The position numbers were made by a program, and so were the translations under genes. Shown piece by piece: positions 51,116 to 59,550 of a stretch of DNA of 64,000 bases; position 1 is the stretch's first letter; each line of letters starts with the position of its first letter. This stretch comes from Woeseiaceae bacterium (lineage in GTDB: Bacteria; Pseudomonadota; Gammaproteobacteria; Steroidobacterales; Woeseiaceae). The notes under the pieces were generated by a model that worked only from the letters and a program-made list of their open reading frames with translations, did no database searches and had not been told where the DNA came from. The stretch lies in assembly GCA_028279985.1 (NCBI GenBank), contig JANQMR010000015.1:43433-107432 (forward strand), given 5' to 3'.

Positions 51116-52665
51116 CAATGCCGGAAGTGCCGCATGCCGGTGAAAACCATCGCCAGGCCGTGTTCGTTCGCCGCCTGGACGACCTCCTCGTCCCGCTTCG
51201 AGCCGCCCGGCTGAATGATGGCGCCGATGCCGGTCTCGGCGGCAGCGTCGATGCCGTCGCGAAACGGAAAAAAGGCATCCGAGGCCATGACCGCGCCGGC
51301 AAGCTCCAAACCTTCGTCACCCGCCTTGATGGCGGCGATTCTGGTCGAGTAAACGCGGCTCATCTGGCCGGCGCCGACGCCGACCGTCATACCGTCCCGG
51401 CAAAACACGATCGCGTTCGATTTCACGTACTTGACGACTTTCCAGGCGAACAACAGATCGTCGACCTCGGCCGGCGTCGGCGCCCTGTCGGTGACCACTT
51501 CGATGTCCTCAGGACCGACATGCCCTCGATCCGCCGTCTGCACGAGCAGGCCGCCCGAGACCTTTTTGTAATCCAGCGCTCGTGCTGCCGCGGCCGGCCA
51601 CTCACCGGTCGCCAGCAAGCGCAGGTTTTTTTTGGCGGCGCAGACTTCCGCCGCATCGGCATCGACGGCCGGCGCGACGATGACTTCGACGAACTGCCGC
51701 TCGACGATGGCCGCGGCGGTTTTCGCGTCCAGCCGGCGGTTGAACGCGATGATGCCGCCAAAAGCCGAGGTCGGGTCGGTCCTGAAGGCCTTGTCGTAGG
51801 CGTCGAGGATGTCTTCGGCCACCGCAACGCCGCAGGGATTGGCGTGTTTGACGATGACGCAGGCCGGCGTATCGAATTGCTTGACGCAGTCCAGCGCCGC
51901 GTCGCCGTCGGCGATGTTGTTGTATGACAGTGCCTTGCCCTGCAATTGCCGCGCGGTCGCAAGGGAGCCGTCCGGCGCCCGCGGATCGACGTAAAAGGCC
52001 GCGTCCTGGTGCGGATTTTCACCGTAACGCAGTGTTTCGACTCGCCGTCCGGCATACAAGTGCCGCTCGCCCAACGGATCGTCGTCCAGCGAATCCGACA
52101 GATATCCGGCAATCGCGGTGTCGTAGGCCGCCGTATGCGCGAATGCCTTGGCCGCGAGCCGGCGGCGGTCCTCGGGCGACAAGGTCTCCGATTCCAGTGC
52201 CGCGAGCACTGCGTCGTAGTCCGCCGGATCCACGATCACGGCGACGCCGGCGTGGTTTTTCGCCGCTGCCCGGATCATCGCCGGTCCGCCGATGTCGATG
52301 TTCTCGATGGCGTCGTCGAGCGTGGCTTTCGGATCGGCTACCGTTTGTTCGAAGGGATACAGGTTGACGCACAACAGATCGATGGCGTCGATGCCGTGTG
52401 TTTGCATCACCGCTTCGTCCGTGCCGCGGCGGCCGAGCAGCCCGCCGTGTATCGCCGGGTGCAGCGTCTTGACGCGGCCGTCCATGATCTCCGGGAATCC
52501 GGTGCGATCCGAGACTTCGACCACGTCGATGCCGGCCTTGCGGACCTCGCGCGCCGTGCCGCCTGTGGAGAGTATCTCGACGCCGAGCCGGGCCAAGCCC
52601 GAGACGAAAGGAATCAGGTCGCGCTTGTCAGATACGCTGACCAGCGCGCGCCGCAGCTTGAACAT
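51115..52665 (-). CDS. purH: bifunctional AICAR formyltransferase / IMP cyclohydrolase
   Basis: PurH carries out the last two steps to IMP. The 516-residue protein has the IMP cyclohydrolase domain first ([43 protein letters not shown]). The AICAR transformylase domain follows ([60 protein letters not shown]). ATG 52665 is the start; the 5' sequence TTTGGGGACATCCATG is echoed several times upstream in a degenerate array. Gene order fis-purH-purD is common in gammaproteobacteria. Confidence 0.97.
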   Translation of the reverse strand: MFKLRRALVSVSDKRDLIPFVSGLARLGVEILSTGGTAREVRKAGIDVVEVSDRTGFPEIMDGRVKTLHPAIHGGLLGRRGTDEAVMQTHGIDAIDLLCVNLYPFEQTVADPKATLDDAIENIDIGGPAMIRAAAKNHAGVAVIVDPADYDAVLAALESETLSPEDRRRLAAKAFAHTAAYDTAIAGYLSDSLDDDPLGERHLYAGRRVETLRYGENPHQDAAFYVDPRAPDGSLATARQLQGKALSYNNIADGDAALDCVKQFDTPACVIVKHANPCGVAVAEDILDAYDKAFRTDPTSAFGGIIAFNRRLDAKTAAAIVERQFVEVIVAPAVDADAAEVCAAKKNLRLLATGEWPAAAARALDYKKVSGGLLVQTADRGHVGPEDIEVVTDRAPTPAEVDDLLFAWKVVKYVKSNAIVFCRDGMTVGVGAGQMSRVYSTRIAAIKAGDEGLELAGAVMASDAFFPFRDGIDAAAETGIGAIIQPGGSKRDEEVVQAANEHGLAMVFTGMRHFRH

Positions 52666-52816
52666 GGATGTCCCCAAACGAACCTAAACTAAAGTATCAA
52701 GCGGCGACTGCGGCATCCTGGAAGATGGATGTCCCCAAAACACCGGCTGGAAGATGAACGTCCCTGAAACACCTTCTCTAAAACACCCGAAACAGATGTC
52801 CCCAAAACACCTCGCC
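52663..52816. repeat. degenerate array of copies of the purH translation-start region
   Basis: The minus-strand sequence GGGGACATCCATGTTC at the purH start recurs upstream as GGGGACATCCATCTTCC (about 52720-52736), AGGGACGTTCATCTTCC (about 52749-52765) and GGGGACATCTGTTTC (about 52789-52803). The middle copies are 29 bp apart. The flanking GGTGTTTTG is also repeated. Confidence 0.85.
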
Positions 52817-52903
52817 CAAAACAATCGTAATCGGATCAACCGCTACGCCGCGGATCTTCGCGCCGGGCCGTGGCCATCCGCACCACGCCATGACCGGCGA
52901 AAC

Positions 52904-53185
52904 TCATTGAATCAGCGAATAATCCCTGAGTTTCTTGCGTAAGGTACCACGGTTGATGCCGAGGATACCGGCTGCCTGGCTCTGGTTGCCGTCGGTATAT
53001 TCCATGACGGCTTTCAGCAGCGGACGTTCGACTTCGCCGATCACCAGGTCGTAAAGATCGCCCGGCCGGTCGCCGTTCAGGCTTGCGAAGTAGCTCTTCA
53101 ACGCATCTTCCGTATGTTTGCAAAGCGGTTTTTTACTTTTGGAGGCCTTGAGTTTGTGTTTGTTCTTGCCCTTGGTCTTGGCCAC
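52904..53185 (-). CDS. fis: Fis-family nucleoid protein
   Basis: Fis bends DNA and adjusts promoter activity and recombination in fast growth. The 93-residue protein ends in the conserved HTH ([20 protein letters not shown]) preceded by [15 protein letters not shown]. The N-terminus is Lys-rich ([18 protein letters not shown]), less like the enterobacterial beta-hairpin arm. As in most gammaproteobacteria it follows a dusB locus, but here dusB survives only as a remnant just upstream. Confidence 0.95.
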   Translation of the reverse strand: MAKTKGKNKHKLKASKSKKPLCKHTEDALKSYFASLNGDRPGDLYDLVIGEVERPLLKAVMEYTDGNQSQAAGILGINRGTLRKKLRDYSLIQ

Positions 53186-53576
53186 GGTCGTTTTCCCCGC
53201 AGACTACGCCGCCAAGGAAACACGCCCGCCGCCACGGGAAGTATTCCTCAATCAGGCGTAGTTGTTCTGAAGCACTGTCGACGCGCACCAGGCGGTTACG
53301 GAACTCGTCTGAATTGGCGAGCTTGTCGCAATACCGGCTCAGGCGCTTTCGAGCCACCCGGACACCGGTGGACTCCCCATAAACCGGCGTCGTTCTCTCA
53401 GGTGGTCGAACATAATATCACGCAATTCGTTTTTTTCTACTCGTGCTTTCGGAATGGCACATCCGTCACGCTCGCGTGACTTGTGCAGAGGCTCGCTAGT
53501 GCAAAAGCTCCCTAGTAAACGTCCTGGGCAAACGTCCTGGGCAGACGTCCTCAGCAGAAATTCTCAGCAGAAATCT
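53186..53576. other. spacer upstream of fis holding a dusB remnant and a tandem array
   Basis: No intact gene is present. From fis outwards: a short spacer, then about 200 bp with residual dusB 3' coding sequence (53238-53440), then sequence of no recognised origin, then a 13-bp repeat array reaching the stop codon of the DUF3426 gene (53478-53589). Confidence 0.7.
53238..53440 (-). pseudogene. dusB: dusB 3'-terminal remnant
   Basis: DusB makes dihydrouridine in tRNA and is normally encoded directly before fis. On the minus strand this stretch reads VEKNELRDIMFDHLRERRRF in one frame, then YGESTGVRVARKRLSRYCDK and SASEQLRLIEEYF in another. This parallels the E. coli DusB C-terminus (HVRALHDFYGPAKGYRIARK, then DASEQLEALEAYF). 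About 65 of some 330 residues remain, with a frameshift at about 53380. The flavin-binding barrel is gone. A dusB elsewhere or another Dus enzyme may compensate. Confidence 0.75.
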
Positions 53577-53589
53577 TCAGCGGAAATCC
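53478..53589. repeat. 13-bp degenerate tandem array over the DUF3426 stop codon
   Basis: Units include GTCCTGGGCAAAC (53521), GTCCTGGGCAGAC (53534), GTCCTCAGCAGAAA (53547), TTCTCAGCAGAAA (53561) and TCTTCAGCGGAAA (53574). The last overlaps the stop codon of the minus-strand gene. The outer part (TGACTTGTGCAGAGGCT, CTCCCTAGTAAAC) resembles the array at 2206-2255. Confidence 0.85.
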
Positions 53590-55592
53590 TCCATCGCGCA
53601 ACGCAGGCGGCCGTCCGCCTGACGATAACAGGCGCTGAGCCGGTAACTCGTTGCCAGGGCATCGGGGGCCGCGAGTGAAATCACCGCCTCGAAGCTCTGC
53701 TCGGGCGGGACGAGACCCCCGCTGTCGATATCCTCGGCCAGGTATTCGGCGGGTTCGACGACACGGCTGCCGATCATCTCCTCGAAACGGTCGGTCAAGG
53801 AAACGGTAATCAACGGATAGGGTAGGGCATCCGGTGACTTGTTGCCGATGCGCGAGTAAATCGTCAGGATTTCGTCGGCCTGGTCGGTGCTGCCGCGCGT
53901 CGCCTCGAAGCGCCAGCCCGCAATGTCCCAGGCCGGCGTGACCGGCCGGCCCAACAGTCGATACACGGCCCCGAGCGTCTTGTCGAAAGCCGGTGTCGTC
54001 GCCAGCGATTCACGCGATTGATGCACGAGCTGCGCCGCCAAGATCAGCGCAAGCGCCGCGACACCCGCCAACATGCCGTAGTGGACGGGCCGGCTTTCCG
54101 GCGGCGTCTCTTTCGGCGGCAATACGATCTCGTCGGGCGCGACCGCTTCGTCGAGGTCCTCCGCGGCGGATGCTTCGTCGGTCAGGCGCTGCTCTTCCAC
54201 GGCGTCGCGGAAGTCCTCGCCTTCCATGATGATCGTTTCTACCTGCATCACGTCGCCCGGCGCGGTCGCTTTCCCGGTGACCGTCGAGGCAAGGTCCTCG
54301 TCGTCGGACGCGGCGAGCGCCAGCAGGTCCCGGTCGATCATTCGGTTGATCGTCTGCTCTTCCTCGGTTTCCGGGGGGACTTCGAGCTCCGCTGCGCTTT
54401 CGCCGTCGACAGCTTCGTCAGCTTCGTCTTGCGCTTTCGCAGCCGATCGGTCGTCGGGGTCTTCTTCGAGCGACGAATCCTCGCTATCGGACGCTGTGTC
54501 GTCCGGAGCCGCTTCGACTCCGGAATCGTCGACGGCATCGGACGAATCTTCGCCAGCGGTTTCCTCCTGCTCCTCTAGGGCCTGGGCTTCAGCAGCGGGC
54601 GCTTCGATGTCGGCCGGTTCGTCGGGCTCTTCGCCAGCGGCTTCCTGCGCGTCCTCGTCGGCCGTGTGTTTCGCTGCGGACGCCTCCGGCGTATCGTCGA
54701 CCTCATCGAGCAGTTGCTCCCATTCGTCCGGATCGCCGAGCGCGAGGTCGACCTGCAGGTCCCGGTCGTCGACCGACGGCTGCCCGGCATCGCCCTCCGT
54801 CCCGGCGTCGGAAGGGTCCCGGACTTCCGGGGCTGCGTTCCCGGCATCGTTTTCGCCGGGGGCCAAATCGTCGGGCAACGGCGTATCGTCGTCGAAGCGC
54901 ATCTCGCCGGACTCGGTTTCCGCCGGGGACTCGCCGGCTGCGGCGGAGTCCGCGCCGGGGTCCGGGGCCGCCTGAGAGCCGCTCTCCGGTTCGGGGCCAA
55001 GCTCGTCGTCCGGGCTTGCTTCCCGGTCGTCGTCGGGCAGTTCGTCGGGGCTGGCGTCGTCCGTATCTTCGAGTGACGCTTCGGCGCTCGAGGCTTCCGT
55101 CTCGGTTTGTCGGTCGCTGTCGTCGTCGTCTTCGAGAAAAAAGCGCATGGAGCCGGTCTGGTCCGCCTCGGCGGTCCCGGACGCGGTTTGGTCGTCTTGG
55201 TCGTCCGATTGGTTGTCCGACAATTGCCGCTCGGCAGCCTCGTCGATCACCCGCCATTCTATCCCGGTGTCCTCGATGCGAACTTCCGAGCCTGCCAGCT
55301 CGTCCAGCGTCTTCAACAACGCGACGCTTTGCTCGGCCGCCCCGGTCGGTTCCTCGGCCCGATCGGCGGCGTCGCTTGGTTCCGCCAACGGGTCGTCGGG
55401 TTCCGGTTTGAGTTCGGGGAGCGATGTCGTCTCGTGTTCGCGGACCTTGGGATCCGGCTTTTGCTCGGACAGGTAGTCGAGGGCGCTGAACGCGATGCCG
55501 CAGCCGCCGCAACGGACCCGGCCGGATGCCTGTTTGAGAACCTCGGCCGTGACCCGAAACGCCGTGTTGCAATCAGGACATTGCGTGTACAT
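53577..55592 (-). CDS. DUF3426 zinc-ribbon membrane protein with long acidic linker
   Basis: The 671-residue protein begins with an MJ0042-type zinc ribbon (QCPDCNTAFRVTAEVL ... VRCGGCGIAF). A very long acidic, Asp/Glu/Ser/Ala-rich disordered region follows (about 55-500). One transmembrane helix is near 505-522 (YGMLAGVAALALILAAQLV), and a C-terminal extracytoplasmic DUF3426 domain (AWDIAGWRFEATRGSTDQAD, VSLTDRFEEMIGSRVVEPAE) completes it. Family members lie between prmA and dusB-fis in many gammaproteobacteria; the function is unknown. The acidic region is far longer than usual. The start is ATG 55592, overlapping the prmA 3' end by 20 bp. The open frame further upstream is antisense-type shadow within prmA. 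Confidence 0.88.
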   Translation of the reverse strand: MYTQCPDCNTAFRVTAEVLKQASGRVRCGGCGIAFSALDYLSEQKPDPKVREHETTSLPELKPEPDDPLAEPSDAADRAEEPTGAAEQSVALLKTLDELAGSEVRIEDTGIEWRVIDEAAERQLSDNQSDDQDDQTASGTAEADQTGSMRFFLEDDDDSDRQTETEASSAEASLEDTDDASPDELPDDDREASPDDELGPEPESGSQAAPDPGADSAAAGESPAETESGEMRFDDDTPLPDDLAPGENDAGNAAPEVRDPSDAGTEGDAGQPSVDDRDLQVDLALGDPDEWEQLLDEVDDTPEASAAKHTADEDAQEAAGEEPDEPADIEAPAAEAQALEEQEETAGEDSSDAVDDSGVEAAPDDTASDSEDSSLEEDPDDRSAAKAQDEADEAVDGESAAELEVPPETEEEQTINRMIDRDLLALAASDDEDLASTVTGKATAPGDVMQVETIIMEGEDFRDAVEEQRLTDEASAAEDLDEAVAPDEIVLPPKETPPESRPVHYGMLAGVAALALILAAQLVHQSRESLATTPAFDKTLGAVYRLLGRPVTPAWDIAGWRFEATRGSTDQADEILTIYSRIGNKSPDALPYPLITVSLTDRFEEMIGSRVVEPAEYLAEDIDSGGLVPPEQSFEAVISLAAPDALATSYRLSACYRQADGRLRCAMEDFR

Positions 55593-56490
55593 CGTATCTT
55601 CCGGTTCTGGTTCCCGACAGGCGCGCCCAGGTTTGCCCGTCCTGTGGCAACATCGCGGGTTCGTCGAACTCGAACCATTCCTCGTAGGCGGCCGCGAGCC
55701 CGTCCACTTGCTCGGCGAGCACGCCGGAAAGCGCGAGCAAGCCGTTCGCGCGGACCGCGGCGGCAAGCACCGGCGCCAATTCGGCGAGCGGGCCCGCGAG
55801 TATGTTCGCGACGACGACGTCGTACTGCCCGCCGGCGCCCGCCGCAGCCATCCCGAGGCCAAGACGCCGGTCCACGCCGTTGCGCGCCGCGTTGCGCTTC
55901 GACGCCGCGATCGCCTGAGCGTCGATGTCGATGCCAAAGGCGCTGATAGCGCCGAGCTTCAAAGCCGCGATTGCCAGCACCCCTGAGCCGCAGCCGTAGT
56001 CGAGCACGGTTTTTCCGGCAAGCTCGAGGCCGTCCAGCCATTCCAGGCACAGCGCGGTCGTCGCATGGGAGCCGGTTCCGAAGGCGAGGCCCGGATCGAG
56101 TTTCACGACGACGGCATTCGCCGCCGCCACGGGCATTTCGTCGGGGGCGATCCAGAGGCGCTCGCCGAACCGCCTCGGGCGGAAATCCCTGAGCCACTCG
56201 CGTTCCCAGGCCCGGTCGCGTAGCGACTCCAGCCGGTGCTCGGGCAGGCTGTCGATGGCCAGTGAGTCCTTCAGGTCGCGTTTCAGTGCTTCGACGTCGA
56301 AGTCCGCATCGAACAGCCCGGCGATCCGGGTATCGTTCCAAAGCGGCGTCTCGCCGGGCGCGGGTTCCAGCACGGCCGCGCCGCCGGCGTCGGTCAAGCT
56401 CACGGCTTTTGCGCCATGCCGAACCAGGATCGCTTCGACCCGGTCCGGGTTCAAGGCTTCAAGACTCATGACAAACTGCCGCCATAACAT
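55573..56490 (-). CDS. prmA: ribosomal protein L11 methyltransferase
   Basis: PrmA trimethylates lysines and the N-terminus of ribosomal protein L11. The 305-residue protein has the N-terminal substrate-recognition domain (DRVEAILVRHGAKAVSLTDA), the linker, and a Rossmann methyltransferase domain with KLDPGLAFGTGSHATTALCL, LDYGCGSGVLAIAALKLGA and the catalytic-site VVANILAGPLAELAP. The start is ATG 56490 (MLWRQFVMSLEA), which matches the usual N-terminus. It follows accC on the same strand at about 80 bp. Confidence 0.95.
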   Translation of the reverse strand: MLWRQFVMSLEALNPDRVEAILVRHGAKAVSLTDAGGAAVLEPAPGETPLWNDTRIAGLFDADFDVEALKRDLKDSLAIDSLPEHRLESLRDRAWEREWLRDFRPRRFGERLWIAPDEMPVAAANAVVVKLDPGLAFGTGSHATTALCLEWLDGLELAGKTVLDYGCGSGVLAIAALKLGAISAFGIDIDAQAIAASKRNAARNGVDRRLGLGMAAAGAGGQYDVVVANILAGPLAELAPVLAAAVRANGLLALSGVLAEQVDGLAAAYEEWFEFDEPAMLPQDGQTWARLSGTRTGRYDVHAMS

Positions 56491-56555
56491 GACTATTGTA
56501 CGACTGCCGCGCGAGTTGGCCTCACCCGGGCGGGTGTCGCGTCGATCAATCCTAG

Positions 56556-56585
56556 TTAGGCCAGCCCAAGTTAGGCCAGCCCAAG
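56556..56585. repeat. perfect 15-bp tandem duplication over the accC stop codon
   Basis: TTAGGCCAGCCCAAG occurs twice in succession. On the minus strand each copy reads CTTGGGCTGGCCTAA, that is Leu-Gly-Leu-Ala-stop. The period is a multiple of three, so a readthrough of the first stop would add LGLA and stop again. Confidence 0.95.
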
Positions 56586-57914
56586 CCGCTTCTCCAGATA
56601 ATGGATGTCGGTGCCGCCTTCCTGAAACGCCGCATGCTGGAAAATCTCCTGGTGCAAGGGCACGTTGGTCTTGATGCCTTCGATCACGATTTCGGTCAAA
56701 GCCATTTTCATCCGCTGGAGTGCCGAGTCCCGGTCCCGGCCGTGGGCAATCAGCTTGCCGATCATCGAGTCGTAAAACGGCGGAACCTTGTATCCGGAGT
56801 ACACATGGCTGTCGAGGCGAATCCCGGGGCCGCCCGGCGCGTGCCACAATGTGACCATCCCGGGAGACGGCATGAACGTCTTGGGATCCTCCGCATTGAT
56901 GCGACACTCGATGGCGTGGCCCTGGAACGTCACCTGGTCCTGCGTGATGTCGAGGGTCTCACCGCTCGCAATCCTGAGTTGCTCACGGACGAGATCGATT
57001 CCCGTGATCATCTCGGTCACCGGATGTTCGACCTGTAGCCTTGTATTCATCTCTATGAAATAGAACTCGCCGTCTTCATACAGGAATTCGAAGGTACCGG
57101 CGCTGCGATAGCCGATCTCGAGGCAGGCGTTGACGCAGCGCGCGCCGACTTTCTGCCGCTGTTCCTCGGTGATTCCGGGGGCCGGCGCTTCCTCGATGAC
57201 TTTCTGGTGACGGCGCTGCATCGAGCAATCGCGTTCGCCTAAGTGAATGGCGTTACCCTGGCCGTCGGCCAGTAGCTGAAACTCGACATGTCTCGGTTTC
57301 TCGAGGAACTTCTCCATGTAGACGACGTCGTTGCCGAACGCCGATCTCGCTTCCGCCTTGGTCACCGTGATCGCGGCCGTCAGCGACGCTTCCGAGTGCA
57401 CGACCCGCATGCCGCGGCCGCCGCCGCCGCCCGAGGCCTTGATGATGATCGGATAGCCGATGTCGCGCGCGAGCCTCAGGTTCTCGTCGTGATCTTCGCC
57501 GAGCGGGCCGTCGGATCCCGGCACGCAGGGCACGCCGGCGGCTTTCATCGCGCGAATCGCCGACACCTTGTCGCCCATCAGCCGGATCGCCGAGGCCGGC
57601 GGGCCGACGAAGGTAAAACCCGAAGATTCGACGCGCTCCGCGAAGTCCGCGTTCTCCGAGAGAAAACCGTATCCCGGATGAACCGCGACCGCATCGGTGA
57701 CTTCGGCGGCGCTGATGATCGCCGGCATGTTCAGGTAACTCTCGTTGGATTGCGGCGGACCGATACAAACCGTCTCGTCGGCCAGCAGCACGTGTTTGAG
57801 ATTATTGTCGGCGCTGGAGTGGACGGCGACGGTCTTGATGCCGAGCTCACGACAGGCGCGCAACACCCTTAAGGCGATTTCGCCGCGGTTGGCGATGACG
57901 ATTTTCTCGAGCAT
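56571..57914 (-). CDS. accC: biotin carboxylase subunit of acetyl-CoA carboxylase
   Basis: AccC carboxylates the biotin of AccB using ATP and bicarbonate, the first step of fatty-acid synthesis. The 447-residue protein is full length: [35 protein letters not shown], the ATP loop [53 protein letters not shown] and INAEDP. It is 15 bp downstream of accB. The last five codons (LGLA-stop) form one copy of a tandemly duplicated 15-mer. Confidence 0.98.
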   Translation of the reverse strand: MLEKIVIANRGEIALRVLRACRELGIKTVAVHSSADNNLKHVLLADETVCIGPPQSNESYLNMPAIISAAEVTDAVAVHPGYGFLSENADFAERVESSGFTFVGPPASAIRLMGDKVSAIRAMKAAGVPCVPGSDGPLGEDHDENLRLARDIGYPIIIKASGGGGGRGMRVVHSEASLTAAITVTKAEARSAFGNDVVYMEKFLEKPRHVEFQLLADGQGNAIHLGERDCSMQRRHQKVIEEAPAPGITEEQRQKVGARCVNACLEIGYRSAGTFEFLYEDGEFYFIEMNTRLQVEHPVTEMITGIDLVREQLRIASGETLDITQDQVTFQGHAIECRINAEDPKTFMPSPGMVTLWHAPGGPGIRLDSHVYSGYKVPPFYDSMIGKLIAHGRDRDSALQRMKMALTEIVIEGIKTNVPLHQEIFQHAAFQEGGTDIHYLEKRLGLA

Positions 57915-57929
57915 GCTGCCTGTGTCCGC

Positions 57930-58415
57930 TCAGTCGGACTGACGCTGATCGATGACGAACAGCGTCTGGCCGTATTCCACCGGCTCGCCGTTTTGCACCC
58001 GGATCGATTTGATGACCCCCGAGACGTCCGACTCGATCTGGTTCATCATCTTCATCGCCTCGATGATGCAGAGGGTGTCGCCTTCATCGACCCGATCGCC
58101 GATCTGCACATACGGCGCCGAACCGGGTGACGATGCCGCGTAAAATGTGCCGACCATCGGCGCCGTGACCAGAAAGCCGTCGTCCTCGGCAGCCGGCGCC
58201 GGGGCGGCCGCCGGTTCTTCGCCGGCTGTGGCGGCCGGCGTGGCCTGGGGCGGCGCGGCAACCGGCATCGGCGCAGGCGAGGCGACCTGGGTTACCGCAG
58301 TACCCTGGGGATAACGGCTGATGCGAACCGACTCTTCTCCCTCGGTGATCTCGATTTCGGCGATGCCGGATTCGTCGAGCAGCTCGATCAGTTTCTTGAC
58401 TTTTCGGATGTCCAT
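57930..58415 (-). CDS. accB: biotin carboxyl carrier protein of acetyl-CoA carboxylase
   Basis: The 161-residue protein has an N-terminal helical segment (KVKKLIELLDESGIAEIEIT), a Pro/Ala-rich flexible linker (about 45-78), and the C-terminal biotinyl domain with the biotin lysine in CIIEAMKMMNQIES and the protruding thumb region (VGTFYAASSPGSAPYVQIGD). The ATG overlaps the aroQ stop by one base (TAATG). aroQ-accB-accC is a standard gammaproteobacterial operon. Confidence 0.98.
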   Translation of the reverse strand: MDIRKVKKLIELLDESGIAEIEITEGEESVRISRYPQGTAVTQVASPAPMPVAAPPQATPAATAGEEPAAAPAPAAEDDGFLVTAPMVGTFYAASSPGSAPYVQIGDRVDEGDTLCIIEAMKMMNQIESDVSGVIKSIRVQNGEPVEYGQTLFVIDQRQSD

Positions 58416-58882
58416 TAAGTTTTCCTTGATTCATTGTCCGTTTTTTGCGCGACATACCGGCTGGCGGCGACGACGGCGAGCTCGTAGCCGTAGGCGCCGA
58501 ATCCAAACAGACAACTCTCTGCAATGTCGGAGAAAAAGCTCAGGTGACGGAATTCTTCGCGAGCGAAGGTGTTGCTCAAATGCAGCTCGATGAACGGAAT
58601 GCCGACCGCCAGCATAGCGTCCCGCAAGGCGATGCTCGTGTGCGTGAACGCCGCCGGATTGAAGATGATGAAATCCACCCGATCGGCGGCGGCCTGGTGT
58701 ATGCGCTCGATCAACTCGTGTTCGGCGTTGCTCTGAAAGCAGCGTAGCGAGTGGCCGTGCTCCTTGGCCACCGCGATCGCGCGGGACTCGATGGCATCGA
58801 GCGTCGTCGCGCCGTAGACATCCGGTTCGCGCGTGCCGAGCAGGTTCAGATTCGGTCCGTTGAGCAGTAGAAAAGCCGACAT
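58415..58882 (-). CDS. aroQ: 3-dehydroquinate dehydratase, type II
   Basis: AroQ converts 3-dehydroquinate to 3-dehydroshikimate in the shikimate pathway. The 155-residue type II enzyme shows [20 protein letters not shown] with the active-site tyrosine, [33 protein letters not shown] and EVHLSN-like [15 protein letters not shown]. It starts the aroQ-accB-accC operon. Upstream, where tlpA and dsbD would normally follow directly, lies the RES/Xre island. Confidence 0.97.
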   Translation of the reverse strand: MSAFLLLNGPNLNLLGTREPDVYGATTLDAIESRAIAVAKEHGHSLRCFQSNAEHELIERIHQAAADRVDFIIFNPAAFTHTSIALRDAMLAVGIPFIELHLSNTFAREEFRHLSFFSDIAESCLFGFGAYGYELAVVAASRYVAQKTDNESRKT

Positions 58883-58995
58883 TTTCCGTCGATCCCAACC
58901 AGATAGCCGAAGATGGCGGCAATTCTAACGCTATTCCGCCGGCGTGACGCAAGCTTTATTGCCGCTCCGGAGGCGGGCGTCGAATCGGCGCTCTG

Positions 58996-59061
58996 AAGAC
59001 GCCCTAAAGACGCCCTAAAGACGCCCTAAAGACGGCCTGCGGACGGCCTGGAAACGGCCTG
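58996..59061. repeat. 11-bp tandem array, six copies
   Basis: Units are AAGACGCCCTA three times, then AAGACGGCCTG, CGGACGGCCTG and GAAACGGCCTG, in exact 11-bp register. The gradient from identical to diverged copies suggests growth from one side. It lies about 115 bp upstream of aroQ and next to the island boundary. Confidence 0.95.
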
Positions 59062-59136
59062 TTCCGGGGCGTCGACCGCATCGGTGACGCCCCGGATCGC
59101 ATTCCTACGCCGCGATGTCGGGACCGGACCGTGTCT

Positions 59137-59167
59137 GTCTGCTGCGAGCATGGTTCGAGCCCCGTCA
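59137..59167. repeat. left attachment-like direct repeat (attL candidate)
   Basis: This 31-mer matches 60899-60929 with two mismatches. Its core GGTTCGAGCCCCGTCA looks like a tRNA T-loop and T-stem 3' side and is followed here by CTCGCGCCA, like an acceptor end. Integrases often use tRNA 3' ends. Confidence 0.75.
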
Positions 59168-59310
59168 CTCGCGCCATTTCGCCCGAAATGGAAATCACAC
59201 AAGTCTTTGAAATAAAAAAGAATTAGCGGTTCCGTTTGGATTTCTTTGTCTAAATTGGCCGGAAATTGTGGACCAAATTGGGACCAATTTGTGGACCAAT
59301 GGTCGGCGTC

Positions 59311-59550
59311 ATGAAACGCGTCGAAGACAATTCATACCTCGAACAAAGAGGCCGGGTCTGGTGGTACAACCGCCGGGTGCCGAGAAAGTTCGCACACCTC
59401 GATACTCGAAAACGCATCAAGGTATCTTTCAGGCTAAGACCAATCGACTTTCTGAAGTCGTTCATCATCTACCCATTGCTCCGGCGAAACACTGAACTTT
59501 TCTCCGAGAAACTCACAGATCGCATGAACCCCCGCCTTGTTGAACCATAG
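59311..59550 (+). pseudogene. 5' fragment of a tyrosine-recombinase integrase gene
   Basis: The first 40 residues (MKRVEDNSYLEQRGRVWWYN, then RRVPRKFAHLDTRKRIKVS) match the N-terminal arm-binding domain (DUF6538-type) of phage/island integrases. The match stops where the frame enters the 3' end of the minus-strand RES gene, so the catalytic domain is absent. The element can therefore no longer mobilise itself. Its position just inside the left direct repeat is where an island integrase should be. Confidence 0.75.

Larger units (their letters stand above)
58883..59310. other. spacer between aroQ and the integrase fragment
   Basis: Contents from left to right: the aroQ upstream region; a six-copy 11-bp array (58996-59061); a 31-bp putative attachment repeat with a tRNA T-arm-like core (59137-59167); an AT-richer stretch; and three close repeats of GGACCAA (59270-59300) just before the integrase fragment. 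No complete tRNA could be folded here. Confidence 0.6.

Noticed and set aside
58996..59061. CRISPR array
   Set aside because: Units are 11 bp with no spacers; no cas genes anywhere in the window.
59137..59169. Possible tRNA gene (GGTTCGAGCCCCGTCACTCG then CGCCA)
   Set aside because: Only a T-loop and acceptor-like 3' end are present. The 5' T-stem does not pair and no anticodon or D arm can be folded upstream, so it is listed as an attachment-like repeat.
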